A stretch of DNA of 6,717 nucleotides from the NCBI GenBank assembly GCA_903839965.1, contig CAIMEK010000067.1, positions 1-6,717 on the forward strand. Direction: 5' to 3'. This DNA is from an uncultured Acetobacteraceae bacterium (lineage in GTDB: Bacteria > Pseudomonadota > Alphaproteobacteria > Acetobacterales > Acetobacteraceae). Under the pieces are notes generated by a model. That model saw only the letters and a program-made list of their open reading frames with translations, had not been told where the DNA came from and did not search any database. The stretch's first letter is position 1. Every line of letters starts with the position of its first letter. This document shows, one piece after another, positions 4,685 to 6,717 of the stretch. The translations under genes were made by a program, and so were the position numbers.

Positions 4685-6717
4685 TCAAAGCGTGGCGGCC
4701 AGGCTCAGTATGAACCGACGTTCGATTGGCGGCGCGCCTGCCTGGGTCAGGCGCGCCGCATTCAGTTGTTGTGCGACCAGCGACACCACGAAATTCGGTG
4801 TGATCGTGTAGCCGACGCGGGCATTGAGCGTGAATGCGTTGCTGATCCAGACCGGGGTCAGGGTGTTCTGCGAGCCGCTGACGCGGAAATCCAGGAAGCG
4901 GGACTGCCATTTGGCCTGGGCGTCCATTTCCCACGAGCCCAGCGTGTAGCCGGCGCCGGCGACGACGACGCTGGTCGGCGTGCCATGCGCGAAGTCCTGC
5001 GGGCTGTAGATTCCGCCCTGGTTGATCGACAAATCGTCGGAAATCGAGATGAACGAGTAGCTGACGTTCCAGCGAAAACCGCCGGGGGTCTTGCCGCGAA
5101 GCCCGATCTCCGCACCGATCGCGGAACTGTTGCCGCTGTTCGCTGTCTTCGCCAGGGCAAGCTGGGAGCCATCCGGAAAGTTCGTGTAGACCGGCGTGGC
5201 CTCATAGGGATTGGTCAGGATGTTGTTCGTGCGCTGGGCAAAAACCGCGGTGCGCACACGGGCGCCGAGTGCCGGCAGCGCACGGTCCCAGGCCAGCTCG
5301 ACATTGCTCACGGCGGCGGCGTTGGCGTGCGGATTGCCAACGGCCAGGAACGTCTGCGCGGGGTCGTCCGGGCCGGTGCTTGGATATACCTGCCGGTCCT
5401 GCAGCCCGAGATCGTAAATGCTGGGAAGCTGCAGGCCCCGTCCCATGAGCAGGCGGAAGGTGTCGGCGTCCGTCGCGTTCCAGACGAGCCCGCTGTTGAA
5501 ACTCGGCTCGTCGATGGTGCGGCCACGGAAATCCGCCGCGGTCAGCCCGGATTGCGCCAACAGCGGTCCGCTCTGGCTCAGCACGAAATGGTCGAGGCGG
5601 ACCGCGTTGGTCAGCGAGAGATGCGGCGTGATCCGCCAGTCCCACATGATGCTGCCGGAGACGACCTGGTAGCCGATCCTGCCCGCCGACACGCTCGACG
5701 ATGTTGCGGAGTTGTTGCGATAATCCAGGCCGATCCGCAGCGCGTGGCTCGGGCTGAGCTTCATCGTGTCGCTGAGCTGCAGGACATAGACGGTGTCGTG
5801 CATGTCCTCGCTCTCGCTGGCGCCGTGAAAGGCGTAGCGCAACTCGTTCCGGTAGGCGTTGACGCTGATCAGTCCGGCCCGCGTGTCGCTGGTGAGCCCC
5901 ACCCGGGACCAGTTGGTGCGCTGATAATCGGTGCCAAAATAGGGCGAGGCGGTGGCTTCCCACATCCGGGTTTCGACCAGGGCGCCGGCAAACGACAGCT
6001 CGGTACCCGGGGCAAGTTGGACCTTGCCGGATGTTCCGGCTGCCCGCCGCTGGGGCGACTGGCGGAAGAGCAGGTCGTCCGCGGCGACGCCGACCGGCGC
6101 GAATTCGCGGGCATTGAACCCGTCGATGAAAACCCGGATCCCGCCCTTGTCGACAATGCGTCCGGTGCCGATGGCGGTGAGACTGCTGTAGCCCTGCGTG
6201 CCGACCCTTACCGTGGCGCTATTGATCGGATGGTCCTTCAGGGGGTCGTAGGTGATGATGTTGATCACCCCCGAGGCCGCATTGAACCCGAACAGGGCCG
6301 TGTTCGGGCCCCGGATCACTTCGATCTGCCGGATCTCGGGCAGGGCGACGGGCAGGGTGTACCACTGCGTCCTGCCGAGGTCGTCGAGATAGACCTGCTG
6401 GCCATCGACCAGGACGAGCAGGCGCGGGTTGCTGGTTTCGTTGTAGCCACGCACGCTGATATCGGCCGCGGCGAAGCCGTACCGGCGGACATCGAGCCCG
6501 GCGACGAAGCTGAGCAGATCGGGCAGATTGTCGGCTCCGGAACGGCGAATGTCATCGGCAGTGATGATTTCCAGGTCGGCGGGCACGTCGCTGGCCCGTT
6601 GGGGCTTGCCGGTCGCAGAGGTGGTGACGGGTTCGTCGAACAGCTGTTCGAATGCGCTGCGGTCGATCTGCTGTGCCGTGGCGGCGCCGGCGAACATCGC
6701 GGCCAGGCCAGCGGCCA
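4685..6717 (-). CDS. TonB-dependent outer-membrane receptor, 5' end outside the window
   Basis: At least 676 residues read in one frame to TGA 4685-4687. The frame stays open to the window edge: AAGLAA precedes the ATG at 6697, and the run AAGLAAMFAGAATA-QQ looks like the end of a Sec signal peptide with cleavage after ATA. The ATG at 6697 is thus probably internal to the signal, and the true start lies upstream. Numbered from that Met, a possible TonB box region DEPVTTSATG (21-30) is followed by a plug domain (about 35-150): DLEIITADDIRRSGADNLPD, ISVRGYN, RLLVLVDGQQVY, EIRQIEVIRGPNTALFGFNA, ASGVINIITY. A 22-strand beta barrel should follow, ending RRFILSLAATL. The last residue is Leu, not the usual Phe or Trp. 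Such receptors import siderophores, cobalamin, metals or sugars with TonB-ExbBD energy. The plug is of the FepA/BtuB/Cir kind, but the ligand is unknown. Convergent with the transporter, so not in its operon. Confidence 0.9.
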   Translation of the reverse strand, partial: AAGLAAMFAGAATAQQIDRSAFEQLFDEPVTTSATGKPQRASDVPADLEIITADDIRRSGADNLPDLLSFVAGLDVRRYGFAAADISVRGYNETSNPRLLVLVDGQQVYLDDLGRTQWYTLPVALPEIRQIEVIRGPNTALFGFNAASGVINIITYDPLKDHPINSATVRVGTQGYSSLTAIGTGRIVDKGGIRVFIDGFNAREFAPVGVAADDLLFRQSPQRRAAGTSGKVQLAPGTELSFAGALVETRMWEATASPYFGTDYQRTNWSRVGLTSDTRAGLISVNAYRNELRYAFHGASESEDMHDTVYVLQLSDTMKLSPSHALRIGLDYRNNSATSSSVSAGRIGYQVVSGSIMWDWRITPHLSLTNAVRLDHFVLSQSGPLLAQSGLTAADFRGRTIDEPSFNSGLVWNATDADTFRLLMGRGLQLPSIYDLGLQDRQVYPSTGPDDPAQTFLAVGNPHANAAAVSNVELAWDRALPALGARVRTAVFAQRTNNILTNPYEATPVYTNFPDGSQLALAKTANSGNSSAIGAEIGLRGKTPGGFRWNVSYSFISISDDLSINQGGIYSPQDFAHGTPTSVVVAGAGYTLGSWEMDAQAKWQSRFLDFRVSGSQNTLTPVWISNAFTLNARVGYTITPNFVVSLVAQQLNAARLTQAGAPPIERRFILSLAATL

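Overview
The window is GC-rich DNA with alphaproteobacterial character, possibly Acetobacteraceae. This placement rests on protein flavour (glycine-zipper lipoprotein, IS630 relic, TonB-receptor plug sequence) and composition, and is an inference. No rRNA, tRNA or CRISPR is visible.

Layout. Positions 1-139 are the right end of an insertion sequence with IS3-like ends: the last 33 codons of a transposase and a terminal repeat ending in CA. Positions 140-580 hold no gene I recognise. A small glycine-zipper outer-membrane lipoprotein lies on the minus strand (581-829). Positions 830-1590 are mostly non-coding, but 1031-1306 contains a decayed IS630-family transposase on the minus strand. The left 1.5 kb is therefore a zone of insertion and decay.

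From about 1550 the window becomes compact and well coded. A promoter and a perfect 12-bp palindrome precede or overlap the start of a GntR/FCD regulator (1592-2314). Next come an isocitrate lyase/PEP mutase superfamily enzyme (2402-3268) and an MFS transporter of the anion:cation symporter type (3326-4627), all on the plus strand with short gaps. This reads as a regulator, enzyme and permease cassette for uptake and C-C cleavage of a small carboxylic acid, with the regulator probably sensing that acid or its product. The substrate cannot be named from sequence. The enzyme resembles oxaloacetate decarboxylases in its metal-binding stretch but has a different active-site lid.

A GC-rich hairpin lies between the enzyme and the permease. 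Another separates the permease from a convergent TonB-dependent outer-membrane receptor (4685 to beyond 6717, minus strand), whose true start lies outside the window. The receptor may be unrelated to the cassette. I found no clearly new molecular system. The best leads are the self-control site at the regulator start, the atypical lyase, and the Trp-to-stop decay of the IS630 relic.
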